From Microbacteriaceae bacterium X2B (GTDB taxonomy: Bacteria; Actinomycetota; Actinomycetes; Actinomycetales; Microbacteriaceae), in assembly GCA_005502445.1 (NCBI GenBank), contig SCPB01000001.1, forward strand, positions 62,001 through 126,000: a stretch of DNA of 64,000 nt. Direction: 5' to 3'. Each line of letters opens with the position of its first letter. Within the stretch, counting starts at the first letter, position 1. Positions 1-9,050 of this stretch are shown piece by piece. The notes under the pieces were generated by a model, which was not told the DNA's origin, did not search any database, and saw only the letters and a program-made list of their open reading frames with translations. Position numbers and translations under genes: made by a program.

Positions 1-289
1 GATTGATCCCGTCGGACGCAAGGAGTCGGGCCCAGTCAGCAGTGAGCTTCAGGGAGGTGGGAACGTCGTCGTGCGGGCCGCAGACGAGCACGTCGCTTCC
101 GACAAGCGTCTGCGCTTTCGACAAGGGGAAATCAGGCACGTCGGCGGACTCTGGGCAGGACGCTGGGGAGGGCGTCGGCTCTGGGCCGGGAGTGCATCCG
201 GACGCGAGAACGATCACGACGAGGGGCAGCAGTGTCCACGGCCGCCTCCGGTAGGTCACCCGACTGTAGCGCCCGTGCCGCCCGGCCAT
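1..289 (-). CDS. Putative lipoprotein, 3' end off the window
   Basis: The reading frame opens at the ATG at 289 on the minus strand and stays open to the window edge, giving at least 96 residues. The N-terminus has basic residues, a hydrophobic stretch and then the lipobox LASGC near residue 33, followed by a Pro/Ser-rich linker, so export and lipidation at the outer face of the membrane are likely. The remainder (for example LVGSDVLVCGPHDDVP) matches no family I recognise. The start overlaps the end of the upstream protease gene by 34 bases, so the two are probably co-transcribed. Confidence 0.6.
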   Translation of the reverse strand, partial: MAGRHGRYSRVTYRRRPWTLLPLVVIVLASGCTPGPEPTPSPASCPESADVPDFPLSKAQTLVGSDVLVCGPHDDVPTSLKLTADWARLLASDGIN

Positions 290-1512
290 GCTCGCACCCC
301 GCTCAACTGTGTGCAGTAGTACCTGAGGGAAGGAGTGGAGAATCTGGCAGTGACAATACCTGCGACTGTCACTCCGCCAGCGCCGTCCGAGTAATAGCAC
401 GTGCCGCCAGAGTCGCCCGGTTGAGCTCCGTTCCAGTCCGCACCGCTTCCGCCGGTGCTATCGTGTCGCATCTCCAGCATCTGACCCGTAACAATCCCGT
501 CGACAGTGCGAGTACTGTAGGAGTTAGTGACGTAGTAGCGGCAGATCTGCCCGGTCGTCCTTCCTGATGTGCACACCGCTGAACCGTTCGGCCGTCCGCC
601 CCACACGGCTCCGGAAATCGCCAGGCTCGTTGTTCCGTAGACGTCGCCGTTGAAGACGCGCATTCCATACGTTGATCCGTAAAGCAGCTTCCAATCACCG
701 TAGATGTCTGCGTTTCCAGGGTAGGCGGTTGTGTATTGGTTGCCGACGAGGTTACCGGCGTTGGTGAAGCTGGTCGCAGTGCAGTGCCCAGCGGTGAGCA
801 GTCGATGCACTCCCGCGAATGTGATTCGAACACCAGACGAGCAATAGCCGCTGGCAGATACGAGTTCGCCACCCATCCAGTACGGTGCAGTGTCGGCCTT
901 CCTTGTTACAAGGGTTTCACCCTCTCCACCGGGATCAGTGACAATCTGAACCGCGGAATACTCGGTGCGGTCGAGCTCTCGCTGCACGCGAGCGGCAACC
1001 TCACCCTGATCGCTCCCAGGTCGGACCTCAATGAGCAGCGCGCCGGAGTAGATGTCGGGGGCGAACCCCATCACGGCGTCTGAGAGGTCACGTTCCATGA
1101 CGCTCTGTCCCGCAGAGATTAGAGTATCGAGGCTCGCGGGGACTTCGTAGGCGATTACCGGGTACGGTTTCCCAGCGGCGATTCCGTCGATTCGTTCGGC
1201 CAATGCTCCGGCGGTCGGCGTCATGAAGACGGCGACGCCATCGAACCCAGAGCAGAACGCCACGCCCGTCGCAACGTCGGTGTGCTCGTCGACGAGAGCT
1301 TGGACTTCGTTGGCGAGAAGGTCAAGCTCCGCGCTCGCTTGCCCATCCCAGACCTGTTCACCGTTCTCGTCAAACCGAAGACAAGAATCAGGACTTGTTC
1401 CTTCCTCCGTGTGCACGTCGACCGTCGACGCGTGCTGCGCCATAGCGGGTGCGGAGACTATAGCCAACCCCGCTGCGATCATTGCCCCTAGAATCATTAC
1501 GATTCGCCGCAC
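256..1512 (-). CDS. Secreted trypsin-like serine protease (S1 family) with propeptide
   Basis: This is a 418-residue secreted chymotrypsin-fold protease. The GTG at 1512 is chosen because GAGGAGGT lies five bases upstream and the protein then starts directly with a signal peptide (basic VRR, hydrophobic core, cleavage near APAMA). About 170 residues of putative propeptide precede the catalytic part. The catalytic motifs are TAGHC (His near 243), an Asp in NADIYGD (about 268-271) and QPGDSGG (Ser near 368). Paired Cys residues suggest disulfides. The layout resembles streptogrisin or alpha-lytic-type actinobacterial proteases. The DNA is visibly less GC-rich than the topA region, and the gene abuts a truncated tadC, which suggests acquisition by replacement. 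Confidence 0.85.
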   Translation of the reverse strand: MRRIVMILGAMIAAGLAIVSAPAMAQHASTVDVHTEEGTSPDSCLRFDENGEQVWDGQASAELDLLANEVQALVDEHTDVATGVAFCSGFDGVAVFMTPTAGALAERIDGIAAGKPYPVIAYEVPASLDTLISAGQSVMERDLSDAVMGFAPDIYSGALLIEVRPGSDQGEVAARVQRELDRTEYSAVQIVTDPGGEGETLVTRKADTAPYWMGGELVSASGYCSSGVRITFAGVHRLLTAGHCTATSFTNAGNLVGNQYTTAYPGNADIYGDWKLLYGSTYGMRVFNGDVYGTTSLAISGAVWGGRPNGSAVCTSGRTTGQICRYYVTNSYSTRTVDGIVTGQMLEMRHDSTGGSGADWNGAQPGDSGGTCYYSDGAGGVTVAGIVTARFSTPSLRYYCTQLSGVRAWPGGTGATVG

Positions 1513-1570
1513 GGTGACCTCCTCGCCGATCGGCTGCATATTATCAGCTGCCAAATCGCGGCGAAAGAGC

Positions 1571-1723
1571 TGCGCGCGCTCCGCCGCGCGCGAGGCGGCG
1601 GAGCGGCTGGGCGTTCGACTCATGCTCCCGCTCGGCGCCTGCGTGCTGCCGTCATTCATGCTGCTGGGCGTCGTGCCGATGATCGTCGGAATCGTCTCCT
1701 CCACAGCCGCAGTCGCATCGTGA
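1571..1723 (+). pseudogene. 3' fragment of a TadC/GspF-type pilus assembly gene
   Basis: The last 50 codons before the TGA at 1721-1723 read ...REAAERLGVRLMLPLG... followed by a hydrophobic segment ending MIVGIVSS. This matches the C-terminal transmembrane end of TadC/type II secretion F proteins, which normally precede DUF4244 and TadE genes in Actinobacteria. No start codon, ribosome site or upstream TadC sequence is present; within about 60 bases upstream the DNA becomes the 5' end of the divergent protease gene. I infer that the rest of tadC, and probably tadA/tadB, was deleted or replaced here. Confidence 0.6.
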
Positions 1724-1846
1724 TCGACCCCGAGCCTCGTCACGTCGGACCACGTACCGCGCGGCCCCGTGCACAATCGACCTGTTCGTGCCGTACACCG
1801 CCGCTCCTCGCCGAATGCGACGAGCGCTCGATCGATCGGAAGACCC

Positions 1847-2053
1847 ATGGCTCGAACTCTCTCCTCCCTCATGCGCTCGTGGCGCTCGCGGTCGGTGCTC
1901 GCCGACGACACCGGTGCGGCGACCGCCGAATACGCGATCGCGACGATGGCCGCGGTCGGGTTCGCGAGCCTGCTCGTCGTCATCATGCGCAGTGACGAGG
2001 TGCGCGGCATCCTGACCGACATGGTCCGCACAGCCCTCGCGTTCGGCGGCTGA
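1847..2053 (+). CDS. DUF4244 protein (Flp-pilin-like)
   Basis: This 68-residue protein has a basic N-terminus, the segment DDTGAATAEYAIATMAAVGF and a single hydrophobic helix, a pattern like Flp-type pilins and the DUF4244 family of actinobacterial Tad loci. The ATG at 1847 is preferred over upstream in-frame starts because it gives the usual family length. It is followed two bases later by the TadE-like gene and preceded by the tadC stub, so it belongs to a Tad cluster that has lost its upstream part. Whether a pilus is still assembled is doubtful unless another Tad ATPase exists elsewhere. Confidence 0.75.
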   Translation: MARTLSSLMRSWRSRSVLADDTGAATAEYAIATMAAVGFASLLVVIMRSDEVRGILTDMVRTALAFGG

Positions 2054-2055
2054 GC

Positions 2056-2412
2056 GTGCCGGGCGGCCGGCGCGGATCCGCGCCGCGGGGCGACCTCGGC
2101 TCGGTCACGGCGGAGGTCGCCGTCGCGGTGCCGACCGTCGTCGTCGTGCTCGCAGCCTGCCTCGGCGGCATCGCCGCATCCGCGGTGCAGCTGCGGGCGC
2201 AGGATGCCGCTGCGGATGCCGCGCGGGTTCTCGCGCGGGGCGACTCGGCCGCCATGGCGCAGCAGCACGTGTCCGGCGCGGTCGGCGGAGCCGGCCTCCG
2301 CGTGGATCGCACCGGTGACCTCGTCTGCGCGACCGTCACGGCGCATCCTCGACTGCTCGGGGTCCCGATCGCGCTCGCAGCGCGTTCGTGCGCTCTCGAC
2401 GGCGGGCGCTGA
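2056..2412 (+). CDS. TadE-like pilus-assembly protein
   Basis: This 118-residue protein starts with GTG. Its N-terminal part, SVTAEVAVAVPTVVVVL, is the TadE-type pseudopilin segment with the Glu of the E5-like motif, followed by a single transmembrane helix and a short outer domain with two Cys. The stop codon TGA overlaps the ATG of the next gene (TGATG), indicating translational coupling. TadE-like proteins help assemble Flp pili at the cell envelope. Its role here is uncertain because the inner-membrane protein gene tadC is truncated. Confidence 0.75.
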   Translation: MPGGRRGSAPRGDLGSVTAEVAVAVPTVVVVLAACLGGIAASAVQLRAQDAAADAARVLARGDSAAMAQQHVSGAVGGAGLRVDRTGDLVCATVTAHPRLLGVPIALAARSCALDGGR

Positions 2413-2732
2413 TGGCGGGCGCGCCGCTCGCGGTCGCGGCCATCGGCGTCGTCGTGCTCAGCGGGCTGCCGGTCGTCGCGGCGAGCGGGGCGCTGACGGC
2501 CTCGCAGCGCCTCGCGGCGGCCGCCGACGCAGCGGCGCTGGCCGGCGGAGACGCGCTGCTCGGCTGGACCGCGGGCGATCCGTGCGCCGTGGCGGCCCAC
2601 GTCGCGGAGGCCAATGACGCCGCGATCTCCGCGTGCCGGATCCACGACCTCGACATCGTCGTCACGGTGTCGGCGACGCTGCTCGGCACGGCCGTGGAGC
2701 GCACCGCACGCGCCGGGCCGCCGCCGCCGTGA
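2412..2732 (+). CDS. TadG/Rv3654c-like pilus-locus membrane protein
   Basis: This 106-residue protein has an N-terminal hydrophobic segment (AVAAIGVVVLSGLPVVAAS) followed by the LTASQRLAAAADAAALAGGDALLG region typical of TadG-like or 'helicase/secretion neighbourhood TadE-like' proteins. Two Cys residues lie in the outer part. The ATG at 2412 overlaps the TGA of the TadE-like gene; an in-frame GTG at 2388 is possible but would overlap further. It ends the remaining Tad cluster and is followed by the topA promoter region. Confidence 0.65.
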   Translation: MAGAPLAVAAIGVVVLSGLPVVAASGALTASQRLAAAADAAALAGGDALLGWTAGDPCAVAAHVAEANDAAISACRIHDLDIVVTVSATLLGTAVERTARAGPPPP

Positions 2733-2858
2733 CAGGGCCGGCGTGGGGCGGCGCCCTGCGCAACCTGTGTATGGTGTGCCTGACCGCGGCGGCATCGCCG
2801 CGGCGACCGCCGGGGTGCGGAGCCATCCCCCCGGACGCCCCCGAGATCGAGGAGTACC

Positions 2859-5591
2859 GTGCCGAGCACGAAGAAGCTGGTCATCGTCGAGTCGCCGGCG
2901 AAGGCGAAGACGATCGGCAAGTACCTGGGCGACGACTACGAGGTGCAGGCCTCGGTCGGTCATGTGCGCGACCTCATCGAGCCCAAGAACCTTCCGGCCG
3001 AGCTCAAGAAGGGCCCGCTCGGCAAATTCTCCATCGATGTCGAGAACGGCTTCGAGCCCTATTACGTGGTCTCGGACGAGAAGAAGCGAGTCATCGCCGA
3101 CCTGAAGAAGGCGCTCAAGACCGCCGACGAGCTCTACCTCGCGACCGATGAGGATCGTGAGGGCGAGGCGATCGCGTGGCACCTGCTGCAGGTCCTCAAG
3201 CCGACCGTTCCCGTCAAGCGCATGGTTTTCCACGAGATCACGCCCGAGGCCATCGCCCGCGCGACCGAGTCGACGCGGGAGCTCGACACGGCGCTCGTCG
3301 ACGCGCAGGAGACCCGGCGGATCCTCGACCGGCTTTACGGCTACGAGGTCAGCCCCGTGCTGTGGCGCAAGGTCGGCCCCGGGCTCAGCGCCGGGCGCGT
3401 CCAGTCGGCGGCGACGCGCCTCGTCGTCGACCGCGAGCGCGAGCGCCTCGCCTTCGTCTCGGCGAGCTACTGGGATCTCGACACGGTGCTCCGTCCCATC
3501 GACGCGACCACCGACTTCTCCGCTCGCCTCACAAGGCTCAACGGCAAGAAGGTCGCGAGTGGCCGAGACTTCGACGACCGCGGCGCGCTCACCGGGGCCG
3601 ACGCCGTCGCCCTCGACGAGGCGTCCGCGACCGCTCTCGCGGACGCGCTTCGGTCGCCCGAGATCGTCGTCACGGTCAGCAAGGTCGAGTCGAAGCCGTA
3701 CACCCGCCGACCCGCGGCGCCCTTCACTACGTCGACGTTGCAGCAGGAGGCCGCGCGGAAGCTCCGATTCACCGCTCGCCAGACGATGTCGGTCGCGCAG
3801 TCCCTGTACGAGAACGGCTATATCACGTATATGCGCACCGACTCGCCGTCGCTCTCGCAGCAGGCGATCACGGCGGCGCGTGCCCAAGCTGCCGAGCTCT
3901 ACGGGCGCGACTCCGTTCCCGACACGCCGCGCGTCTACGCCAGCAAATCCAAGAACGCGCAGGAGGCCCACGAAGCCATCCGCCCCGCCGGCGACTCCTT
4001 CCGCACCCCGAGCGCCCTCGAGGGCACGCTCCGGGGCAACGACTGGAAGCTCTACGACTTGATCTGGAAGCGCACGATCGCGAGCCAGATGGCCGATGCG
4101 CGGGGGCAGACCGCCTCGGTCGCGATTCAGGCGGGGCCGCTCGCCGCGCCCGCGCCCTCGGGCGCGATCGCGGAGTTCGCCGCGAGCGGCACCGTCATCA
4201 CCTTCCGCGGATTCCTCGCCGCCTACGAGGAGGGGCACGACGAGGAGCGCGAGACCGAGAAGCCGGCCGAGCCGGCCGAGGCGAAGCTCCCGCCGTTGAC
4301 CGAAGGCCAGCAACTGAGCGTTCAGGAGGTCGAGGCCAAGGGGCACGAGACGAGCCCGCCCCCGCGCTACACCGAGGCGAGTCTCGTGAAGGCGCTCGAG
4401 GAGCGCGGCATCGGTCGCCCGTCGACCTACGCCGCGATCATCTCGACGATCGTCGACCGCGGTTACGTGACGCCTCGCGGCACCGCGCTCGTGCCGAACT
4501 GGATCGCCTTCAGCGTCGTCCGACTGCTCGAGGAGCACTTCGGCGACCTCGTCGAGTACGACTTCACCGCCGAGATGGAGGCGGACCTCGACCGCATCGC
4601 CGACGGCGAGGCCGACCGCACCGAATGGCTCACGGCCTTCTACTTCGGCGACGCGCACCAACCGGGTCTGCGCCCCGTCGTCGACAACCTGGGCGACATC
4701 GACGCGCGCGCCCTCAACTCGATGCCCGTCACCGACCGGATCACTCTGCGCATCGGCAAGTACGGCCCCTACCTCGAGGTCGTCGAGGACGGCGTCGAGT
4801 CGCCGCGTCGGGTGAACCTCCCCGAGGGGCTCGCTCCCGACGAGCTCACTCCCGCGAAGGCTCGCGAGCTCGTGGACGCCCCCGTCGTGGGCGATCGCGT
4901 GCTGGGCCTCAACCCCGCCACGGGCAGGCAGGTCGTAGCGAAGGACGGTCGCTACGGCCCGTACGTCACCGAGGTCGACCCCGAGGAGACAGCCGCGGAT
5001 GACACCTCCGCCGATGACGCAGCCCCCGCCACGAAGTCGGCCGCGGCGAAGAAGTCGGCGGACAAGCCGCGCACGGCATCGCTGTTCGCGAGCATGGATC
5101 CGGCCACGGTGGATCTGGAGACCGCCCTGCGACTGCTGGACCTGCCGCGCACGATCGGTGTGGATCCCGAGTCGGGCGCGCCCATCACGGCGCAGAACGG
5201 CCGCTATGGGCCGTACTTGAAGAAAGGCGCCGACACGCGTTCGCTCGACAGCGAGGATCAGATCTTCGCCATCGACCTCGACGGCGCGCTCGCGAAGTTC
5301 GCCGAGCCCAAGTACGGGGCTCGCAAGGCGTCGAGCGCGCTCAAGGAGTTCGACGCGGACCCCGTGAGCGGAAAGCCCGTCAAGGTCAAGGACGGCCGCT
5401 TCGGCCCGTACGTCACCGACGGCGTGACCAACGCGACGATCCCGCGCGGCGAGGAGGTCGAGTCGGTCGACTTCGAGCGCGCCGTGCAGCTGCTCGCCGA
5501 CAAGCGCGCCAAGGGTCCGGCGAAGAAGCCGGTCAAGCGCGCCGCGGCCAGGAAGCCAGCCGCCCGGTCGACCGCCGCGAAGAAGAAGTAG
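2859..5591 (+). CDS. topA: DNA topoisomerase I
   Basis: A type IA topoisomerase of 910 residues that relaxes negatively supercoiled DNA. The GTG start gives the canonical N-terminus KKLVIVESPAKAKTIGKYLG of the Toprim domain, with the acidic ATDEDREGEAIAWHL motif near residues 93-108. The active-site Tyr lies in YITYMRTDS, about residue 324. The C-terminus holds several Topo_C repeats with RYGPYV, RYGPYL and RFGPYV cores and a Lys/Ala-rich basic tail, as is usual in Actinobacteria. It is followed after five bases by tmk, so it probably heads the topA-tmk-holB run. Confidence 0.97.
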   Translation: MPSTKKLVIVESPAKAKTIGKYLGDDYEVQASVGHVRDLIEPKNLPAELKKGPLGKFSIDVENGFEPYYVVSDEKKRVIADLKKALKTADELYLATDEDREGEAIAWHLLQVLKPTVPVKRMVFHEITPEAIARATESTRELDTALVDAQETRRILDRLYGYEVSPVLWRKVGPGLSAGRVQSAATRLVVDRERERLAFVSASYWDLDTVLRPIDATTDFSARLTRLNGKKVASGRDFDDRGALTGADAVALDEASATALADALRSPEIVVTVSKVESKPYTRRPAAPFTTSTLQQEAARKLRFTARQTMSVAQSLYENGYITYMRTDSPSLSQQAITAARAQAAELYGRDSVPDTPRVYASKSKNAQEAHEAIRPAGDSFRTPSALEGTLRGNDWKLYDLIWKRTIASQMADARGQTASVAIQAGPLAAPAPSGAIAEFAASGTVITFRGFLAAYEEGHDEERETEKPAEPAEAKLPPLTEGQQLSVQEVEAKGHETSPPPRYTEASLVKALEERGIGRPSTYAAIISTIVDRGYVTPRGTALVPNWIAFSVVRLLEEHFGDLVEYDFTAEMEADLDRIADGEADRTEWLTAFYFGDAHQPGLRPVVDNLGDIDARALNSMPVTDRITLRIGKYGPYLEVVEDGVESPRRVNLPEGLAPDELTPAKARELVDAPVVGDRVLGLNPATGRQVVAKDGRYGPYVTEVDPEETAADDTSADDAAPATKSAAAKKSADKPRTASLFASMDPATVDLETALRLLDLPRTIGVDPESGAPITAQNGRYGPYLKKGADTRSLDSEDQIFAIDLDGALAKFAEPKYGARKASSALKEFDADPVSGKPVKVKDGRFGPYVTDGVTNATIPRGEEVESVDFERAVQLLADKRAKGPAKKPVKRAAARKPAARSTAAKKK

Positions 5592-5596
5592 CGGGC

Positions 5597-6229
5597 GTGA
5601 CCGGCCTCTTCCTCACCTTCGAGGGCGGCGACGGCTCGGGGAAGTCGACCCAGTCGGCTCTGCTCACCGACTGGCTCGCGGCTCGCGGCGAGACCGTCGT
5701 GCACGCCCGCGAGCCGGGTGGCACGGAACTGGGCGTGGAGCTGCGCGAGATCATCCTCCACCGCCGCGGCTACATCGCGCCACGCGCCGAGGCGCTGCTC
5801 TACGCCGCCGACCGGGCGCACAACGTCGCGACGGTCGTGCGCCCGGCGCTCGAGCGCGGCCAGGTCGTGATCCAGGACCGCTATCTCGACTCCTCGGTCG
5901 CCTACCAGGGCGCCGGTCGAGTGCTGTCGATGCCGGAGGTGCGCGACGTGTCGCTCTGGGCCTCGGAAGGCCTGCTGCCTCATCTGACCGTGCTGCTCGA
6001 TCTCGATCCCGGTATCGGCCGTGCGCGGCTCGACGCGAGCCGGACGCGCTACGACCGGCTCGAGTCGGAGGCGACGGCCTTTCACGCGCGCGTCCGCAGC
6101 GCCTACCTCGAGCTCGCCGCCGCCGAGCCCGCGCGTTTTCTCGTGCTCGATGCGTCGCTCCCGGTCGCCGAGATCCAGCAGCGGATCCGCGAGCGGGTGT
6201 CGGTGCTGCTCGATACGCTGACCGCATGA
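5597..6229 (+). CDS. tmk: Thymidylate kinase (dTMP kinase)
   Basis: Phosphorylates dTMP to dTDP with ATP in the pathway to dTTP. The protein is 210 residues and begins LFLTFEGGDGSGKSTQS, a clear P-loop. It contains the DR(Y/H) motif in QDRYLDSSVAYQG and the HAREPGGTELG segment typical of bacterial dTMP kinases. The GTG at 5597 lies five bases after the topA stop, and its 3' end overlaps the holB ATG by four bases (ATGA), so expression is likely coupled to both neighbours. Confidence 0.96.
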   Translation: MTGLFLTFEGGDGSGKSTQSALLTDWLAARGETVVHAREPGGTELGVELREIILHRRGYIAPRAEALLYAADRAHNVATVVRPALERGQVVIQDRYLDSSVAYQGAGRVLSMPEVRDVSLWASEGLLPHLTVLLDLDPGIGRARLDASRTRYDRLESEATAFHARVRSAYLELAAAEPARFLVLDASLPVAEIQQRIRERVSVLLDTLTA

Positions 6230-7380
6230 CGGGGTGGAACGAGCTGACCGGCCAGGAGGCCGCGATCGCGCTTCTGCGCGAGGCCGCTGCCGATCCGGCC
6301 GCGATGACTCACGCCTGGCTCATCACGGGCCCGCCGGGCTCGGGACGCTCGAACCTCGCCTTCGCCTTCGCGACCGAGCTTCTCAGCGGTCCGCAGGGGG
6401 CCGAAGCCGACGGGCCCGCACGGGCGACCGCTGCGCAAGTGGCCGCGCGCACGCATCCCGATCTCGCCGTGCTTGCGACCGATCGCGTCATCATCTCCAT
6501 CGACGAGGTGCGCCAGTTGGTCTCGCAGAGCCAGTACTCGCCGAGCGTCGCCCCGTATCGCGTGATCATCGTCGAAGACGCCGACCGCATGTCCGAGCGC
6601 ACCTCCAACGTGCTGCTCAAGGCCCTGGAAGAGCCGCCGCCGCGCACCGTCTGGATCCTGTGCGCTCCGAGCGCCGCCGATCTCATCCCCACGATCCGAT
6701 CCCGCGTGCGCGCTGTGCGGTTGCGCGTCCCGAGCGTCCGAGAGGTGGCCGACCTGCTCGTGCGCCGCGACGGCGTCGATCCGGCGCTCGCCGAGCAGGC
6801 GGCGCGCGAATCGCAGAGCCACATCGGCATGGCGCTGCGGCTGGCGACCGATCAGGATGCCCGTGATCGCCGGGCGCGCACGCTCGACCTGGCACTCGGC
6901 GTGCAGAGCGTCTCCGGCGCCGTGCTCGCGGCCGAGCAGCTCGTCGCCCTCGCCGCCGCGGACGCGAAGGCGTTCACCGCCGAGCGCGAGGCGGAGGAGC
7001 GCGACGCGGCCCTCCGCTCGCTCGGCATCGACCCCGGCGGCACCGTCCCCCCCGCGCTTCGCGGCACGCTCAAGGCCCTCGACGAGGATCAGAAGCGGCG
7101 GGCCACCCGATCGGTGCGCGACGGGATCGATCGCGTGCTCGTCGATCTTCTGTCGCTGCATCGCGACATCCTCCTGCTGCAGCTCGGCGTCGATGTCGAA
7201 CTCGTCAACGAGGCGATGCGGTCGCGCCTCGAGGCCGCGGCCCGCGAGGGGTCGAGCGAGCGCTCGCTCGCCGCTCTCGACGCGATCGGCCAGGCGCGGC
7301 GTCGCGTCGAGGGCAACACGCCGCCCGCCCTCGCGCTCGAGGCGATGCTCATCACGGCGAGCGGGCGGGTGCCCGCATGA
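6226..7380 (+). CDS. holB: DNA polymerase III delta' subunit
   Basis: A clamp-loader AAA+ subunit of 384 residues. The ATP-fold P-loop GPPGSGRSN occurs near residues 34-42, and the DnaX-like segment SNVLLKALEEPPPRTVWIL near 125-145, followed by a sensor-type Ser/Arg region (IRSRVRAVRL). The pairing tmk-holB with ATGA overlap is the standard bacterial order. Oddly, the stretch before THPDLAVL lacks the four Cys that bind zinc in most delta'/DnaX proteins; an Ala/Gly-rich sequence replaces it. Its 3' end overlaps the hydrolase gene by four bases. Confidence 0.93.
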   Translation: MTGWNELTGQEAAIALLREAAADPAAMTHAWLITGPPGSGRSNLAFAFATELLSGPQGAEADGPARATAAQVAARTHPDLAVLATDRVIISIDEVRQLVSQSQYSPSVAPYRVIIVEDADRMSERTSNVLLKALEEPPPRTVWILCAPSAADLIPTIRSRVRAVRLRVPSVREVADLLVRRDGVDPALAEQAARESQSHIGMALRLATDQDARDRRARTLDLALGVQSVSGAVLAAEQLVALAAADAKAFTAEREAEERDAALRSLGIDPGGTVPPALRGTLKALDEDQKRRATRSVRDGIDRVLVDLLSLHRDILLLQLGVDVELVNEAMRSRLEAAAREGSSERSLAALDAIGQARRRVEGNTPPALALEAMLITASGRVPA

Positions 7381-8933
7381 GCGGCGACCGCTCGTCATCC
7401 CGAATCCGCCGCCTCGCCGTGGTCGCCGTGCTCGTTCCCGTGCTCCTGCTCACGGGTTGCGTGCCGTCCTGGCTCAACGGATTCATGGGGCGTGATTCCT
7501 CGACGCCGACGGGCGAGGAGGTCACGGCGGGCCTCGAGCCGTATTATCGGCAGTCGCTCGTCTGGGAGCGCTGCGGCGGGGGCGCCCAATGCGCGACCGC
7601 GATCGCTCCTCTCGACTGGGAGAACCCCGGCGAGGGGGATGACGTCGAACTCGCCCTCGTGCGCTACCGAGCGAGCGAGCAGGCCCTCGGCTCGCTCTTC
7701 GTCAACCCCGGAGGCCCCGGGGCATCCGGCTTCGATTTCGTGCGCGACAGCGTCGACTTCGCTGTCAGCGAGCGGCTGCGCGAGAACTTCGACGTGATCG
7801 GCTGGGATCCGCGCGGGGTCGGCCGCTCGTCGGCGGTCACGTGCTACACCGCGACGGCCGATAAGGACCAGTTCATCTACGGCGTGCCCGAGTCCGAGTA
7901 CGGCACCGAGGCGTGGATCGAGGAGGTCACCGCGAGCGCGAAGCGCTTCGTCGACGCGTGCGTCGAGAACACGGGGCCTCTGCTCGAGCACGTCGACACC
8001 GACTCGACCGTTCGCGACCTCGACATGCTGCGCGCCGTCGTCGGTGACGAGCAGCTCAACTACTTCGGCTACTCGTACGGCACCGACATCGGTGCGCGAT
8101 ACGCCGACCGCTACCCCGAGAGGGTCGGCCGCCTCGTGCTCGACGGGGCGACCGACCCCACCGCTAGCCAGTTCGAGGTCGTGCTCGCGCAGTCCACGGG
8201 GTTCGAGAGCGCGTTGACGACCTACCTGGCCGAGTGCGCCTCCGCGGGCACCTGCCCGTTCCCTGCCGACACCGCCGCCGCGCTCTCGATCGTCGAGCAG
8301 TTGTACGAGCGGGTACGCGTCGATCCGATCCCCGCCGCCGACGGCCGGCTCTTCGACAGCGCCGTGCTCGACATCGCGATCGCGACCGCCCTGTACGACG
8401 AGGGCTCGTGGGAGTTCCTGAGCCAGATGTTCACCGAGCTGCGCACGGGGGTGGTCGAGACCGGCTTCCTGCTCGCCGACTTCTACTACGGCCGCGAGGA
8501 GGGCGAGTACGTCGACAACTCGCTCGAGGCGTTCATCGCGATCAACTGCCTCGACTACCCGGTCGAGCGTGACCCGCAGACGATCATCGAGCAGAACCAG
8601 CGGATCGCCGATGCCGCCCCCGTCACCGCCGACCCGAGCCCGATCGGCGACGTGGTGTGCCAGAACTGGCCGTACGAGTTCGAGGGGGAGCTCGCGCCCG
8701 TGAGCGCCGAGGGCGCTGAGCCGATCCTCGTCATCGGCACGACGGGCGACCCCGCCACCCCGTACGTGTGGGCGCAGGCGCTCGCCGAGCAGCTCTCGAG
8801 CGGCGTGCTGCTCACCTACGACGGCGAAGGGCATATCGCCTACGACGAGGGCGATCCGTGCATCAACGATCTGGTCGATGAGTACTTCATCACCGGAGCA
8901 GTGCCGCCGAGCGATCCGGTGTGCGCCGGCTGA
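7377..8933 (+). CDS. Exported alpha/beta hydrolase lipoprotein, tripeptidyl-aminopeptidase type
   Basis: This 518-residue enzyme has a signal sequence and the lipobox LLLTGC, so it should be anchored outside the membrane. The core is an alpha/beta hydrolase with oxyanion segment NPGGPGASG, nucleophile elbow YFGYSYGT (Ser near 233), and a C-terminal TAP-like region with GTTGDPATPY and GEGHIAY carrying the catalytic Asp and His. This arrangement is typical of actinobacterial SlpD/SlpE or tripeptidyl aminopeptidase-like proteins that release N-terminal peptides. The ATG overlaps the end of holB by four bases, which is the common Microbacteriaceae order. Confidence 0.9.
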   Translation: MSGDRSSSRIRRLAVVAVLVPVLLLTGCVPSWLNGFMGRDSSTPTGEEVTAGLEPYYRQSLVWERCGGGAQCATAIAPLDWENPGEGDDVELALVRYRASEQALGSLFVNPGGPGASGFDFVRDSVDFAVSERLRENFDVIGWDPRGVGRSSAVTCYTATADKDQFIYGVPESEYGTEAWIEEVTASAKRFVDACVENTGPLLEHVDTDSTVRDLDMLRAVVGDEQLNYFGYSYGTDIGARYADRYPERVGRLVLDGATDPTASQFEVVLAQSTGFESALTTYLAECASAGTCPFPADTAAALSIVEQLYERVRVDPIPAADGRLFDSAVLDIAIATALYDEGSWEFLSQMFTELRTGVVETGFLLADFYYGREEGEYVDNSLEAFIAINCLDYPVERDPQTIIEQNQRIADAAPVTADPSPIGDVVCQNWPYEFEGELAPVSAEGAEPILVIGTTGDPATPYVWAQALAEQLSSGVLLTYDGEGHIAYDEGDPCINDLVDEYFITGAVPPSDPVCAG

Positions 8934-9050
8934 GGTTCGCGCAACCCGCGCGGCGGCGCCCGCGACGTGCTCACGAGGTGCTCGCCCATGACGAGCGGCG
9001 GCGGCGAATGGGCTAGACTCCATAGCCGTGTCCCGGTGCAGACCGAGCAC

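Noticed and set aside
256-2346. A 696-codon frame on the minus strand
   Set aside because: Only the part from 1512 to 256 is protein-like; the extension is Arg/Ala-rich shadow of the Tad genes, and a strong ribosome site marks the true start at 1512.
1983-4661. An 892-codon frame antisense to topA
   Set aside because: Low-complexity Arg/Gly/Leu shadow of a GC-rich gene; topA on the plus strand is certain.
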